From: Mortierella hygrophila
Taxonomy: Eukaryota; Mortierellomycota; Mortierellomycetes; Mortierellales; Mortierellaceae
Direction of reading: 5' to 3'
DNA: 64,000 nt
Assembly: GCA_015680625.1 (NCBI GenBank)
Contig: JAAAXW010000101.1
Span: forward strand, 62,001 to 126,000
Position numbers and translations under genes: made by a program. Shown piece by piece: positions 36,542-47,780 of the stretch (positions within the stretch are counted from its first letter, which is position 1; every line of letters begins with the position of its first letter). The notes beneath the pieces were generated by a model, which saw only the letters and a list, made by a program, of their open reading frames with translations, did no database searches and was not told the origin of the DNA.

Positions 36542-38848
36542 GCATTTTTAGTTGCACTCTGGTTCTCCTACATCCTCCTCTCCCTCTTTCGTCCTACTTC
36601 TCTTCTTGTACATAGTCATTCCTCTCTCGCAATCATACGCGAACTACATATATACGTACATACATGGTTTTTTACACAGTTCGTTTTATTTTCTTTTGTT
36701 GGGCTTTGGTTTCTTACCTGAATAAAATACATATCATATCATCATCTCCCGAGCTACCTTCCTACTAACCGAGTGTCTTCTCCAGAGAATTGAACCAAAA
36801 TGACACCAACTTCATGTGGGACGGGTGTCAATTCGCTTTAGTAAAACTTTCAATAAATCGTCTTGCTTTGCCGGAGAAGATGATGAGCACTTACAGAGGT
36901 GGTCAAGGAAAAGCTTTTCGTTAGCGAAAAGAGCGACCACACCAACCTAATTTTACCCCTGTGGCAAAATATAACCCTGCGTCTTTCTTCATCACTTCTT
37001 TCATCTCTGGCAGAAATGACATTTGCTAAAGGGAACGGGAACTGGGCAGCTAAAAAAAAAAAAAAAAAAAAAAAAAACCCTGTCCAAAGAACGATTCTAG
37101 AAAACATGCGAGACTCGAATCCACCAACGTCCCGAGATGGAATGTCTGTCAGGAAAAGTTCAAGGCGATGCACATTTTGTCCTGCCTCTGAAATCCATAA
37201 GAAGAAAAAAAAAAAGGCAGGGCAAAACCAAGTCTCTGAAAGAAGCCGAAGGAATAAAGACGGAAAAAAAAAAAAGGGCTGAGCAATGAATGGGTGAAGT
37301 GGGTGAAAATGTCGAAGTGCCGAAACAAAGAAAAAAAAAACTGCAAAAGAGAAACCTGATGCTCAGCGACACTGGGAGAACAACCAAGGACATTACGAGA
37401 AGGTACCTCAACAGTACCCTTTCTCTATCTCGTTCATGTTTGTTGCTTGAAGGTTGGTACAGTACCTTTTTTCGTTCGTTTTTTTATCGTTTTATCTGCG
37501 CGGCTCTGAAATCTATCTTTAGTTGCAGGTTGTGGCTCGCGTTTGATGAGGGAGACGAGGGGGGAAGGAGGAGAAGGGTTGCACAAAGAGAAATAGAAAA
37601 GGGTCCATTTGATCCCTCCCTTTTTCCACCCAAGGGATGGATGACACTCGACGGACTAGCACACTCTATCGGTTAAAGGGGGGGGGAAGCCTTTGAAGAG
37701 TGATTTGTCAACCAAACCCATACCCACATACAGACACACGTTAAAGCATAAGAACAAACATCGACGCCCACGACTGCCCGACTTACAGACAGACACACAA
37801 CAAAGCATACAAAAAAAGAAAAAAAAGAAAAGCTCTAATGTGGATCTAAAAATAGTTAGTGCACGTGATGTCTGCGGGAATAGGCACTGATAGTCAAAAA
37901 AAAAAAAAAGATTGAGGCAGAGCATTGAAGGATGAAGGAAAGAAGGAAGGAAAAAGAAGGCTGGCTGCTGACGGACAGTGATATAGTTGTTTGGTTGGGT
38001 TGTCAGTAGCATTGATGGTGGGGGTGACAAACGAAATAAGAAAGAAAGAAAGTGAGAGAAAGGGGCTGGTTGCGCAGGAGAGAAGGGACATTGGGGATTA
38101 GAGAGAGAGAAAGAGGGAGGGAGGCGAAGAAAACAACTACAGAGAAGGAAGGGTACGTTGGTTCAACCAATGGGTTTGAACAGGACAACGGTAAAGGTGT
38201 AGGTGAAGTGGGTTACGCCCTTTTTTCACCATTGAGTGTATTTGTTATTTCATTTCTGCAAACATTGGATGCCTCTTACCTTTCTTCTTCTTTTCCCTCC
38301 TACAAAACTCTCTTTCTTCTTTGTTTCCTTCCTTGCTTATTACTTATCTTTCCCACTCTAGTCTTCTCCCAATAATTGCAAGCTGCAAGCCGCCTCTCTT
38401 TCTTTTCCCTTGCCTATCCACTTTTTTTCCAGCTTTGCCTCTGCATCGGCAATCATTTTATATTATCATTTCAAAAGTCAGTTCGACTGCAAATCAATTT
38501 GACTCTGTTCCCTTTGAGTCTATCACAAAGACTTAAACCAAACACAGGACCGGCCTCTTCTCTCTTTTTACTTTCTTCCCTCATCAACTAAATTCAATCG
38601 GACACTCAACTCGACCGGACTCGAATCCTCATCAATCACCCGACCTCATCACTCCCCCCTCACTCTCTTGGTTCCTGAATAAGATAATCGGACTCGGTCC
38701 CTTGCACTCATTCACCCACCACCCACACTAGTATCTAGTCTAGTCCCTTTTTTTGCTTCAGGAACAACAACAATAACTACAACAGAACCTCTCTACAACA
38801 AAACAGCAACAACAAAACACCGTCGGACTCCATCAATCAACTTTAGCC
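36542..38848. other. Long intergenic region upstream of the MADS-box gene
   Basis: About 2.3 kb. The first ~200 bases should be the BAG gene 3' end (AATAAA-like signal at 36721). A poly-A tract of about 24 lies at 37052-37077 with further A runs. From 38230 to 38840 the + strand is strongly pyrimidine-rich, the expected promoter and leader of the MADS gene. A candidate MEF2-type site at 37845 is listed separately. No coding gene seen. Confidence 0.5.
37845..37854. promoter_or_regulatory. Candidate MEF2/RLM1 site upstream of the MADS gene
   Basis: CTAAAAATAG fits the MEF2/Rlm1 consensus YTA(A/T)4TAR exactly, about 1 kb upstream of the MEF2-type gene start. A site this degenerate is expected about four times in 64 kb by chance, so it is suggestive only. 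Confidence 0.35.
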
Positions 38849-40604
38849 ATGGGACGCAAAAAGATTCAAATCAAGACAATCACGGATGAGCGTAATCGAC
38901 AGGTACTAAACCACACACATATATCCTTTTTTGTCGGAAAGAGGTGTAAAAGGAAACAGGGAGAATTGTGCTTTTGTCGGCAAACGGACCGCACAAAAAA
39001 ACGGACGCAATGGACGACGAGGAGGAGAGAGAGAGTGTGTGTGTGGGGAAAAAGACAATAGTAGGCAGAATCGAGACTGGCGACTGGAAGGGAGAAGGAA
39101 GGCGAAGAAAGTGGTGTGATGACAGAGAGTTGAAAGGGAAGGTGTGTTCGGGTGGGAGTGTGTTTGAATGAAGAGGAGAGAAAGAAGAAAGAGAAGAGAA
39201 GTAAAATAATAACGAAGGTGATGGTTGTGATCAGACAGACTCTTTTTTTTTTGTTCATTGCTATTCTTGTCCGTGGTTGTTGCTTTGCCCGTCTCTCTTG
39301 TTCTTTTTTTACCCTCTCTGTCTATATTTTCTTTCTCTCTCTGGCCTGGTCGTCCGCCGTTCGCTTTTCTATTTTTCTCGCCTGCCCAAAACTCTTGTTT
39401 TTAAAAATAGCTGAGCAAAAAAGAAAGAATAGGAAAGAGAGAGGGTGAACAGTCTGGGTGAACGAGTGGTGACAAACAACAACAACAACAACAACAACTC
39501 TTTAAGAAAGGGTGCGTATGAAGAAGTTCCCTTTTAGAGTGGAAGGGTGGCCATGGTTCAGTCTTTTTTTCCACCATCAGTGCCCAGAGAGCTGAGTGGC
39601 AATCGAATAAAAGAAAAGGGTTTTTTGTTGTTGAGCACACCGATAACAAAAGACAAGAGGACCTTGTGACCTTCCTCCCCATTGTGCACAACTAGCGTAC
39701 TGTGTACCTGTCTCGCGTTGTCGGTTTGTCTGACCAATTGCTATCCGTACCTTATTCCTTGTGTAGGTGACGTTCCAGAAGCGCCGCTTCGGTCTCATGA
39801 AGAAGGCAATGGAACTCAGCGTTCTCTGCGACTGCCAAATCGGCCTCATCATCTTCAACTCCAACAACAAGCTCGTCCAGTATTCGTCACACGATATCGA
39901 CTCCATCCTTCTCCGATACACCGAGGTATGCAAAACAATCGATTTGTTATTTTTTTTATTCGTGTCTTGTCTTCCATCTCCACCACCAATCATCGTTGGA
40001 TTCCAACTCTATCGGATGGAAACTACATCAAGAACGTGGGAGCCACAAGGGAGCCTGCTGTTGTTGATCTTGTTATTGTTACCCAGTTACCCAGTCGTGG
40101 AAAATCGGAGTACTCGGGTCAGCGGCCTTGGGAAAAGAAAAAAGAAAGGACTCATTTTTCAAACACGGACGGACGGGATTCCAGTTTTCCTGCAGGGACA
40201 GACGTGAAATTTGGTGCCGACATTAATTGGTTTAATATTTTCCTTATGCATCTAGTACAACGATTCATGCGAGACATACACGAACAAAGAGTTTCTCAGT
40301 GTCACAGAGAATAAAGACGAGGACGAAGGAGAGGAGGACCACTCAGCTGCAGGAGACGATAGGAGCATCATGTCGGTAACACCGCAGCCCCAGTCAATGC
40401 CCCAGCCCACATCATCCCATCACACTCCAGGACAGGCTACCCTCCAGACACCGCCTTCACATGCCCACAGCATGTCTCACACACCACCACCATCTGTTCA
40501 GACCCATATCCCAAGGAGCCCATACCAAATGCCACCCAATGTGGTTGTCCATCAACACCAGTATGATGCCTTCCAATATCAACAGACACCACTCGACCAG
40601 CAGT

Positions 40605-40641
<37 letters not shown>

Positions 40642-41134
40642 CAACCAACATCAACTTTTCCTTCAACAACAACAGCAGCAGCAACAACAGCAGCAGCAAC
40701 AGCAATTCCAGCAGCAGCAGCAGCAGTTACAGTTACAGCAACAGCAACAACAACAGCAGCAACAGTTCCAACAACAACAGCAACACCTTCAGATGACAGC
40801 ACACACCCAAGCGCCACAGATCTCCATGGCAGGACAGCCTATGCAGCAGGTACGTGACATATTTACCTAACTACCTCATCTCTTGGTATGCCCAAGTTCC
40901 GAAAGATAAGGGGTATAACAAAGAAAGATCGCTAATCATTGAAAATCTGTACATCTACTACACGATAGATGGCTGCTCAGAACAGGCAGTTCCAGCCTCA
41001 GCAGTTCCAGCAACCTGGAACTGTCTTTATGAACCGATCTATCACCCAGGCCCCTAATGGACAGAGTCTTCAGATTCCCATGTCCACGCCTATGACCCTT
41101 CCCATGCAACAACCTCAGCAAATCCAACAATTCC

Positions 41135-41165
<31 letters not shown>

Positions 41166-41296
41166 GGAGCAATTACAACAAGGCCAACACACTCAACAAG
41201 TCCAACAGCATCAACAACAGCAACAGCAACAACAGCAACAACAACAACAGGCCCAGCAAATTCAGCAGCAACAACAACAACAGCAACAACAACAGC

Positions 41297-41342
<46 letters not shown>

Positions 41343-42248
41343 GCAGCAGCAGTTGCAGCAGGCTCAGCCCATTTCCCAGTCCAACTCTCCCCTTCTGAAC
41401 CACCCTACTCCCATCAAGATGGAACCTTCGCCTGTCCATAGCTCCCCCATGACCGACACCTCCTCTGCCGCTACAACGCCGACTCCCATCTCGGTCACCA
41501 ATATGATGGCAGGAGGCACATCGCCCGTTCTCAGTCCTACCAATGGACTCAAGAAGCCCAAGATGAACCTTCGCGTTCATATTCCCATGGAAGGCAAGGA
41601 GAATGCCACGCTCACCGATACCATGGTCAAGACTGAGGAGTCGAGTGAACTCCCACCTGTAAGTTCTTTGCAAACTTAACATCATAACTTATGTTCGTCT
41701 TGATCGACTTTATGCTGACCATGTATATGGACCTTAAATTTGAATGAAAAAAATAGATCCAAAAGCGTCCATTCGAATCGGCTCCGATGTCATCGACACT
41801 TCCTTCGCAGTTTGCCAAGAACCTCCCTTCCCCTTCAACATTCTATCCCGAGTTCTACGCACCCCAGGCTGAACTCAGCCCTATCGTCTTTGGCCAGACG
41901 CCGACCAGCGCACAGCCCAGCCCTGCATTCAACTGGCCAGCTCCTAGGGAGACCTTGGCACGTGTTCACCAGCCCAGTCCCCTGGCCAAGGGACAAAATG
42001 TCACCACGGCGGGTACTTCTGGAGCAGACGCGTCAGGATCTACAGCCACAGGAAAGCTTGCGCCTCCGGGATCGAATCTAAAGTTGTCGAGCACGCCTGC
42101 CTTGACACCTTCCTCGTCTTCGCCCTCGACCAACCACTCTGCCTCGACGGATGGTTCACCCGTTTCGAACGCTCGGTCAAGATCGATGTCGATCGATGGT
42201 TATGATGCGATGGATGGACCTGCAGTGAAGAAAGCCAAGAAGATTTGA
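38849..42248 (+). CDS. RLM1: MADS-box transcription factor, MEF2/RLM1 type
   Basis: Five exons, all phase 0 (38849-38902, 39767-39925, 40256-40849, 40969-41658, 41757-42248), 662 residues. The MADS domain is complete across exons 1 and 2: MGRKKIQIKTITDERNRQ, then VTFQKRRFGLMKKAMELS and LCDCQIGLIIF. It continues into LLRYTEYNDSCETYTNKEF, the MEF2-type extension. This class (yeast Rlm1/Smp1) responds to cell-wall-integrity MAP kinase signalling. The rest is disordered: SP/TP-rich pieces that could be kinase sites and two very long glutamine tracts. The C-terminus ends PAVKKAKKI, a possible nuclear signal. Intron 1 is 864 bases, several times longer than most introns here. The RLM1 symbol marks the class, not proven orthology. 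Confidence 0.93.
39401..39410. promoter_or_regulatory. Candidate MEF2/RLM1 site in intron 1 of the MADS gene
   Basis: TTAAAAATAG fits YTA(A/T)4TAR and lies inside the long first intron of the MEF2-type gene. Possible autoregulatory element; motif match only. Confidence 0.35.
40602..40791. repeat. CAG/CAA repeat coding polyglutamine, exon 3 of MADS gene
   Basis: Mixed CAG and CAA codons, giving long glutamine runs broken by Phe, Leu, His and Tyr. Confidence 0.9.
41111..41360. repeat. CAA/CAG repeat coding polyglutamine, exon 4 of MADS gene
   Basis: About 250 bases of nearly pure CAA/CAG, with the longest uninterrupted glutamine run at roughly 41263-41350. The codon mix suggests an old, partly stabilised repeat. 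Confidence 0.9.
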
Positions 42249-42464
42249 GAAACCATCCTTTGTTGAAACTCTTTCTTTTGTATACTTTCGTTCATGTAGC
42301 CGTACCGTCTAGTTCCCGTCTTTTTTTTTCCCCTTTGCACGCACATATCCATTTAGTCATTTTTTTTTCTTTTCAGCATATTTTCTCTTTTCCCGAATGT
42401 ACAATATCAAACCTACATCCACATTATTCCACTCGTTATTTTGTTTCTGTACATTATGTTTTAT

Positions 42465-44384
42465 TTATGAAGATGTCGTGGGTGGCCGGCACTCGACATC
42501 GACGACATAATGAAAGACAAGAGGCGCAAAGCTCTTGACGTTCTCCATATGCCGAATCTCGATCGACCACTCTCTGCTATGCTTCCATGCCGCAAACAGG
42601 TCGCGAAGGGATTGGAGGAGATACAACCTGAAGGACTCCTCTTCACCGACCCGGATATTGTGATGGACATGGAGGTATCCACCCTCTAGGGGGCACAGCG
42701 CACGAACACCCAGGACCCAGCCAGGCTCTGCGGTTGGGATCAAGCCTAGGTTGACATGGTGAGCTGTGTTTTCAAAGTACTCGATCCATTGAGCGTTGTC
42801 GCCTGGGTAGACTACTAATTGGCCGTAGTCTTTTTGTTTCTTGGCTGCTGTGGTTGTTGTGGTGGGTTTTTGTGGTGGGCGGCGAGGAGTCGGGTGTCCT
42901 GTCGTGAAGGGTTGTTCCTGTAGTTCTCCGTTCTCCTCCTTGGACTTTATCCGGACGCTCTCGCCATGGTACCTCTTCCACGGAACGCCATTCCTCCCGG
43001 CGCCTCTCACCAACCCCTCAACACTCCAAGGATTCCACTCACAGGCATGAACCACTTTCGCGCCTGCATGGACCAAATACACCAGTGCGAAATACCCGAT
43101 CCCTGCATAGAGGTCCACAACCACCTTGTTGCGGGCATCAAATATGGGTCGAGATTTGGCAACACGTTCCTTTTCGGTGATGTTTCCGGCAGAGAACATG
43201 GTGAACATGGGGGACCAAATGTAGAAGACTTGGTTCTGGCAGGTCTCGGACCAGTAGGTTTGGAGAAAGTTTGAGGGTGTTGGGAGGACGTCGCTGTCTG
43301 TTGAGGTGGAAGCTGTGGTAGATTCGTAGAGGCCTGTCGATTCTGCTCCTGCTCCTGAGGTATTGTTGTTGGTGATGGCATTGGCCTTGCTGATACTGAC
43401 ATCGCTCGACATTTCCTGATGCTCTACCAGATTCGCCTCCAACCCCTCCCCTTCATCTCCCCCTTCCTCAGCCTCGACCCAGGACTTGTACCGGTTATGA
43501 AGCTTCCAATCTCCAGCCAGGGGGCGGATCTTGGGTCGGCGCAGGATATCCTGGACAGGGATGATGGCCTTCCTCGCGATGTGCGTCGATCCTAGTGCGT
43601 CCTGAACCAGTTGTTCCCACCGCGCCATGATGCCGTTGTCTCCAGTGGTGTCACCAGCTTGTTGCTGTTGGTGATCGATAGTGATGAGGCGTTTGAGGAC
43701 GGCTGGCCAGGGAGCGGTGAGGAAGGCTGTTGGAGGGAGGAAGGTGAAATTGGAGTAGTGTTCCCATTTCTGAGGAAGGGAGGCGATCAACTCTGGGAGG
43801 ATCTCTGGCCCCAGGCGTTCCTGCTCCTGTTGCTGTTGCCCTTGTTGATCGAGGTGAGTTGTGGCAGCCCAGGATTGGAGATAAGGGAGAAGGAACTCTG
43901 AGGTCGTCTGTTGGAGTTTTTCGAGAGGCGTTTGGACGAGGAGGTGTTTTGGGGATGGGAAGGCTGCAGGTAAGAGGCGGGTGAGGAAGATTGTCTTTTG
44001 AAGGGTTGGATCAGAGAGCGGTGCCGGCCAGTCAATTGATGATAGATCGGTGAAGGGTGGTGATGATGGGTCATGGGTGAGGTCCCAGAGTGAGCGGGTA
44101 TCAATGTTGGTTGTGATAGTAGGCGGTTGTGAGAAGGGACCGACGGGCAGGAGTGCCATAGCCATGTATTGAGTCAGATCACATCCATCATGATTGTCCT
44201 TTCCTACTCCTGCTGTGCTCCCTGTAGAGGTAGTGGTTGCTGAGTGATCAGAAGTGATCTGTGAGTAGCGAGTGATGAGTTTTGTCTTGTCGCGCCATGC
44301 AGCCTTGTCGAGGAAGACCTTAAGGTGCTTTGTGAGATGTCCTGGCGCCAGGAGAACCGGTATGGTTGTCGTCGTCGTTGACAT
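42465..44384 (-). CDS. TRM12: tRNA wybutosine-synthesizing protein 2 (TYW2/TRM12)
   Basis: Intronless, 639 residues from the ATG at 44384 (MSTTTTTIPVLLAPGHLTK). An in-frame ATG at 44492 would add 36 residues of basic, hydrophobic sequence; I prefer the inner start. The C-terminal half has the TYW2 pattern: MFTMFSAGNITEKERVAK, VVDLYAGIGYFALVYL, ACEWNPWSVEGL and GWVLGVRALCPLEGGYLHVH. The enzyme transfers the aminocarboxypropyl group of S-adenosylmethionine to 4-demethylwyosine at G37 of tRNA-Phe, a step in wybutosine synthesis. The N-terminal half is more divergent, with Thr and Gln loops. It converges with the MADS gene over a ~216-base gap and diverges from NDUFB9. Confidence 0.92.
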   Translation of the reverse strand: MSTTTTTIPVLLAPGHLTKHLKVFLDKAAWRDKTKLITRYSQITSDHSATTTSTGSTAGVGKDNHDGCDLTQYMAMALLPVGPFSQPPTITTNIDTRSLWDLTHDPSSPPFTDLSSIDWPAPLSDPTLQKTIFLTRLLPAAFPSPKHLLVQTPLEKLQQTTSEFLLPYLQSWAATTHLDQQGQQQQEQERLGPEILPELIASLPQKWEHYSNFTFLPPTAFLTAPWPAVLKRLITIDHQQQQAGDTTGDNGIMARWEQLVQDALGSTHIARKAIIPVQDILRRPKIRPLAGDWKLHNRYKSWVEAEEGGDEGEGLEANLVEHQEMSSDVSISKANAITNNNTSGAGAESTGLYESTTASTSTDSDVLPTPSNFLQTYWSETCQNQVFYIWSPMFTMFSAGNITEKERVAKSRPIFDARNKVVVDLYAGIGYFALVYLVHAGAKVVHACEWNPWSVEGLVRGAGRNGVPWKRYHGESVRIKSKEENGELQEQPFTTGHPTPRRPPQKPTTTTTAAKKQKDYGQLVVYPGDNAQWIEYFENTAHHVNLGLIPTAEPGWVLGVRALCPLEGGYLHVHHNIRVGEEESFRLYLLQSLRDLFAAWKHSREWSIEIRHMENVKSFAPLVFHYVVDVECRPPTTSS

Positions 44385-44621
44385 CAGGAGAAGAGAGAGA
44401 GTTCGTTTTCTTATGAACAAGAAACATAAAAATTTCGTCAACGTATCGTAGCCTCGTAGTCCCAGCAGCCTGGAAAAAAAAATCAAAGCCATCTCTCAAT
44501 TTCGGAGGAGGAAAGGGGAAGCTTGTACGATCAAACAGAATCACACATTCTCCGAACCTTTCCCAATCATCCTCTCCCCATCCCTCCCCACTCTTTCTCT
44601 CTCACACTCCAACAATCCATC
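44385..44621. promoter_or_regulatory. Short divergent promoter TYW2 / NDUFB9
   Basis: Only about 237 bases separate two divergent start codons, with a pyrimidine-rich stretch toward the rightward gene. It probably holds both promoters. Confidence 0.55.
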
Positions 44622-45472
44622 ATGTCCGAGGCCCAGATCGCTCATCGCCGCCTAGTCCAATCGCTCTACAAGCGCTCGCTCAAGACCGCCCAGGACTGGT
44701 ACATCGACACCAACTTGTTCCGCCGCAAGGCCGTCGAGCTCCGGATGCAATTCGATGCCAAGAGCAACTTGCGTCACCCTCGTGAGATCGCCCAGGCTAT
44801 TCAGGAGGCTGAGCGTCAGTTGACCGAGTTGAGACATCCCGATCCTTATATCGGTAATAACTTGTTATGGCGGCGGTTTTTTGTGGTTGTTTTGCTGGTT
44901 CGGAGGTCCCGGAAGCGACAAAACACAACTACTCTCGGCCAGAGTGGTATTGTCGTTTAATTCGGTTGCGGTCATGGAATATCCGCTGGACAGGGCTTCA
45001 GCATATCGAGGATTGAAAAACGGGCAACAGGACAAAGCACTTTTACAGGAATATTCATGAAAAAAAAGCAAATCGGTTCTCCAAGCAGCGTGTCAATTTC
45101 ACCCGATAGCACCAAGTTACAAAAGTGGCCACATACACAGGAAATATGGTGCTAACTTGGATCGCATTGGCCGGCAATCGTGATCGAATCTAATGACAGG
45201 AACCGTCAAGAAACATATGCAGGAACAATTGAGCGACTGAACAATGACAGCTGACATACCGTTCCAATTGATGATTTTGTAGCTGTCTCTGCCCCTGGTG
45301 GAACCAAGTTCGAGCGTAACATTCACCCCAACCTTGACGTACGTTATTTTCCTTTATTGTGTATTATGCAAGTGTTTGCTTCCCAGCTCTTCTTCGATAA
45401 AGATACTAACCCTCAGCTGCTTTATTTCTTAACATGAATGTAATATTGTAGGAGCCTGCCGCTCACCACTAA
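44622..45472 (+). CDS. NDUFB9: NADH dehydrogenase (complex I) subunit B22/NDUFB9, LYR protein
   Basis: Three exons (44622-44853, 45283-45338, 45452-45472) with balanced phases, 102 residues. The LYR-type start LVQSLYKRSLKTAQDW, the helical middle (REIAQAIQEAERQLTELRHPDPYI) and the C-terminal APGGTKFERNIHPNLD match the fungal B22 subunit, which sits in the distal membrane arm of complex I and binds acyl carrier protein through its LYR fold. Intron 1 is 429 bases. The final exon codes only six residues, EPAAHH. Confidence is high because both the LYR core and the PGGTK-ERN tail are present. Confidence 0.92.
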
Positions 45473-45810
45473 ATTGCGCCCTGGTACTTTCCGTTCTCAC
45501 CGAACGAAAAAGCAGACGACACCGCCAAGGAGGATTTTTTTATACCGAGTAAAAGAAAACTGTCGCGCAGAAGACGAAAGACAGGAAATTGAAACGATAG
45601 AATAAACAACCATATCAATAGAACCATGAAGAACGCGTATCTGAAGACTGCAGCCTCGTATGTAGGAGAGGGTTGCAAGTGTGGGTTGTTGGGCCTGTCT
45701 GGCACGGGCATAACAGTGACTGCTTGCTGGATCACAAAAAATAAAGGAGCTCTGGAGGCGCCTTTTCTTCTCCTCTCCATTCACCATCAGGACAAGACAG
45801 AAAGCCAACG
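45473..45810. other. Gap and leader of the METTL2-like gene
   Basis: About 340 bases containing the NDUFB9 3' end and the leader of the next gene, including a short upstream open frame described separately. Confidence 0.5.
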
Positions 45811-45814
45811 ATGA
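45626..45814 (+). other. Upstream open frame overlapping the METTL2-like start
   Basis: An ATG-initiated frame of 62 codons whose stop TGA overlaps the main start codon as ATGA. If the transcript begins upstream of 45626, this uORF would sit directly before the main frame and could lower or couple its translation. No homology is recognised in the peptide. Functional only if included in the mRNA, which cannot be seen here. Confidence 0.3.
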
Positions 45815-47494
45815 ACACATCAACAAAGCCAGAGCAGCAGGAGGAAAAGACACGGACGCAGGAGGCAACTACCAACATGGAAATTGATGCCGAGTCCAAG
45901 AAGCGACCCTCAGAGCTGGCTATTGAAGAAGACACCAAGGTCTCCAAGAAGCAGCATGTCGAGCCCGCCACTGCCAACGACAAACCACACGAAGAGAAGG
46001 GAACACCTGCAGCAGCAACTGCAGAAGCAAGCAGCAGTAGTGGCGACAAGAAACAGGTCTCGAGCTCTAGAGACGTCAATGATTCGGATTCAAAACCTTT
46101 TGGTGGTCGTATCCTGACCGATGAGGCTAACGTCTTTGAGCAGAATGCATGGTATGATTACCTTTTCAAGATTCTTTCTGTTGGGATGATACATTTTTAC
46201 CGACGACTAAACGACTGACATCAAGCTTTTTCATATTTTTATGACGCTATGTTTCGACCAACGGTGCAGGGATCACGCAGAATGGGGTGAGGAGCAGGAA
46301 CAACATGCGTTGAAGGAGATTGCTCGTCAGCAACAGGACCCAGTCCCTCAGGAATTGATCGAGACCTATCATGCAGAGGCGGCTGATAACTGGAACAAGT
46401 TCTATGCAAAGAACGAGAACCGGTTCTTTAAGGATCGTCACTGGCTCCGGATCGAGTTCCCAGAGCTCTTCCAGATGGTTGAAGCCGAAGTAAGTGTCTT
46501 CTTTATCATTAGACCTCCTTGCTTTATGATGCTGACATTGATTCTATCCTTTTTGAATCGCCAAGAGACATACTAATGACACGCCAACCTTATTGTCTCT
46601 GATACTGGTTTGTGATATTAGGCGGGAGAGAAGAATGTAATGGAGATTGGATGTGGCGCAGGAAACACCATGTTCCCATTGTTGAACGAGAGCAAGAACC
46701 CCAAACTGTTTGTCTATGCCTGCGATTTCTCGTCAACGGCGGTCAAGGTGGTCCAGACTCACAAGCTTTACGACGAGAAACGAGGCAAGGCGTTTGTCTG
46801 GGATCTGGCGAGTGATGATATCCCACCCGAGGTTGAACCCGAGTCGATGGACGTGCTTGTCTTGATCTTTGTCTTTTCGGCGTTGCACCCTGAAAAGTGG
46901 GACCAAGCCGTCAAGAACCTCTATAAGGTAAATATCTCATTCTTCTGTTGAAGCACTGTCAAAGATAAAACGACCCACAAGACGCTGAGGTTGGCCAATA
47001 TTCTCCTTTATGTACAATAGCTCCTAAAGCCCGGAGGACTGATCGTATTCAGGGACTATGGACGGTACGACATGGCACAGCTGCGGTTCAAGAAGAACCG
47101 ACTTCTCTCTGACAACTTTTATGTCCGTGGCGACGGAACTCGCGTGTACTTTTTCGAATCAGAGCAGCTTGTCCAGTTGTTCGGATCCAAATTTACAATT
47201 GAACAGAATGCGGTCGACAGGCGGTTGATTGTGAACCGGATGCGGAAAGTCAAGATGTACAGATGTTGGCTGCAGGCCAAGTTCAGGAAACCGTTGGAGG
47301 GCCACTTGCCTGGAGCACCTTCAGTGACGACTGTCAAGACGACAGGGGATGACGATGATGAGACCGTCAAGGATACAGTTGTTGATACCTCGTTTTCTTT
47401 GGATACTCCCTCTGATTCCCCTGGTGTTGGGTCTAGCAGTAGCAGCGCCCTTGGAGGCGGCGACAAGCAGGAGAAGGAGGAGACTTCTTCATAA
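45811..47494 (+). CDS. TRM140: tRNA N3-methylcytidine methyltransferase, METTL2/TRM140 type
   Basis: Four exons (45811-46151, 46270-46489, 46622-46927, 47021-47494) with balanced phases, 446 residues. The first ~95 residues are disordered, Lys/Glu/Ala-rich. The conserved part begins FGGRILTDEANVFEQNAWD, then the family marker NRFFKDRHWLRIEFPEL. Next come SAM-binding motif I (VMEIGCGAGNTMFPLL), ACDFSSTAVKVV, DVLVLIFVFSALHPEKW and LLKPGGLIVFRDYGRYDMAQLRF, given as regions. The enzyme makes m3C at position 32 of certain tRNAs. The C-terminus adds a Ser/Glu-rich tail. It neighbours TYW2, which acts at position 37 of the same loop. The symbol marks the family; METTL2, METTL6 and TRM140 are not separated here. 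Confidence 0.93.
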
Positions 47495-47780
47495 CCAGTT
47501 TATGAATAAAACAAAGCGACGCGCCTCAATTATTTTTTTTTGTTTTTAAGAAATTTATTGCGTCGTGGGTGTGCGTGCAGTAGACGCGCCTCAATTACCC
47601 TGAGTGTGCGTTAAATTAAATCACGTGATGTTTTCGCTGTCCCAGACGCGATTGTTTTGTTTTTTCTTCAGGACGTGTTTGTTCTTTACAAAAAGGGGAG
47701 GACGGTTGTTACTTTTCTCTTCTTTCTTCACACTCTCAATCAACTCCTCTCCTCCACCCACACACACAAACATATACAAC

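Noticed and set aside
37080..37200. Possible tRNA on the minus strand near a TTCGAGTC box
   Set aside because: The T-stem does not pair and no A box or cloverleaf could be drawn.
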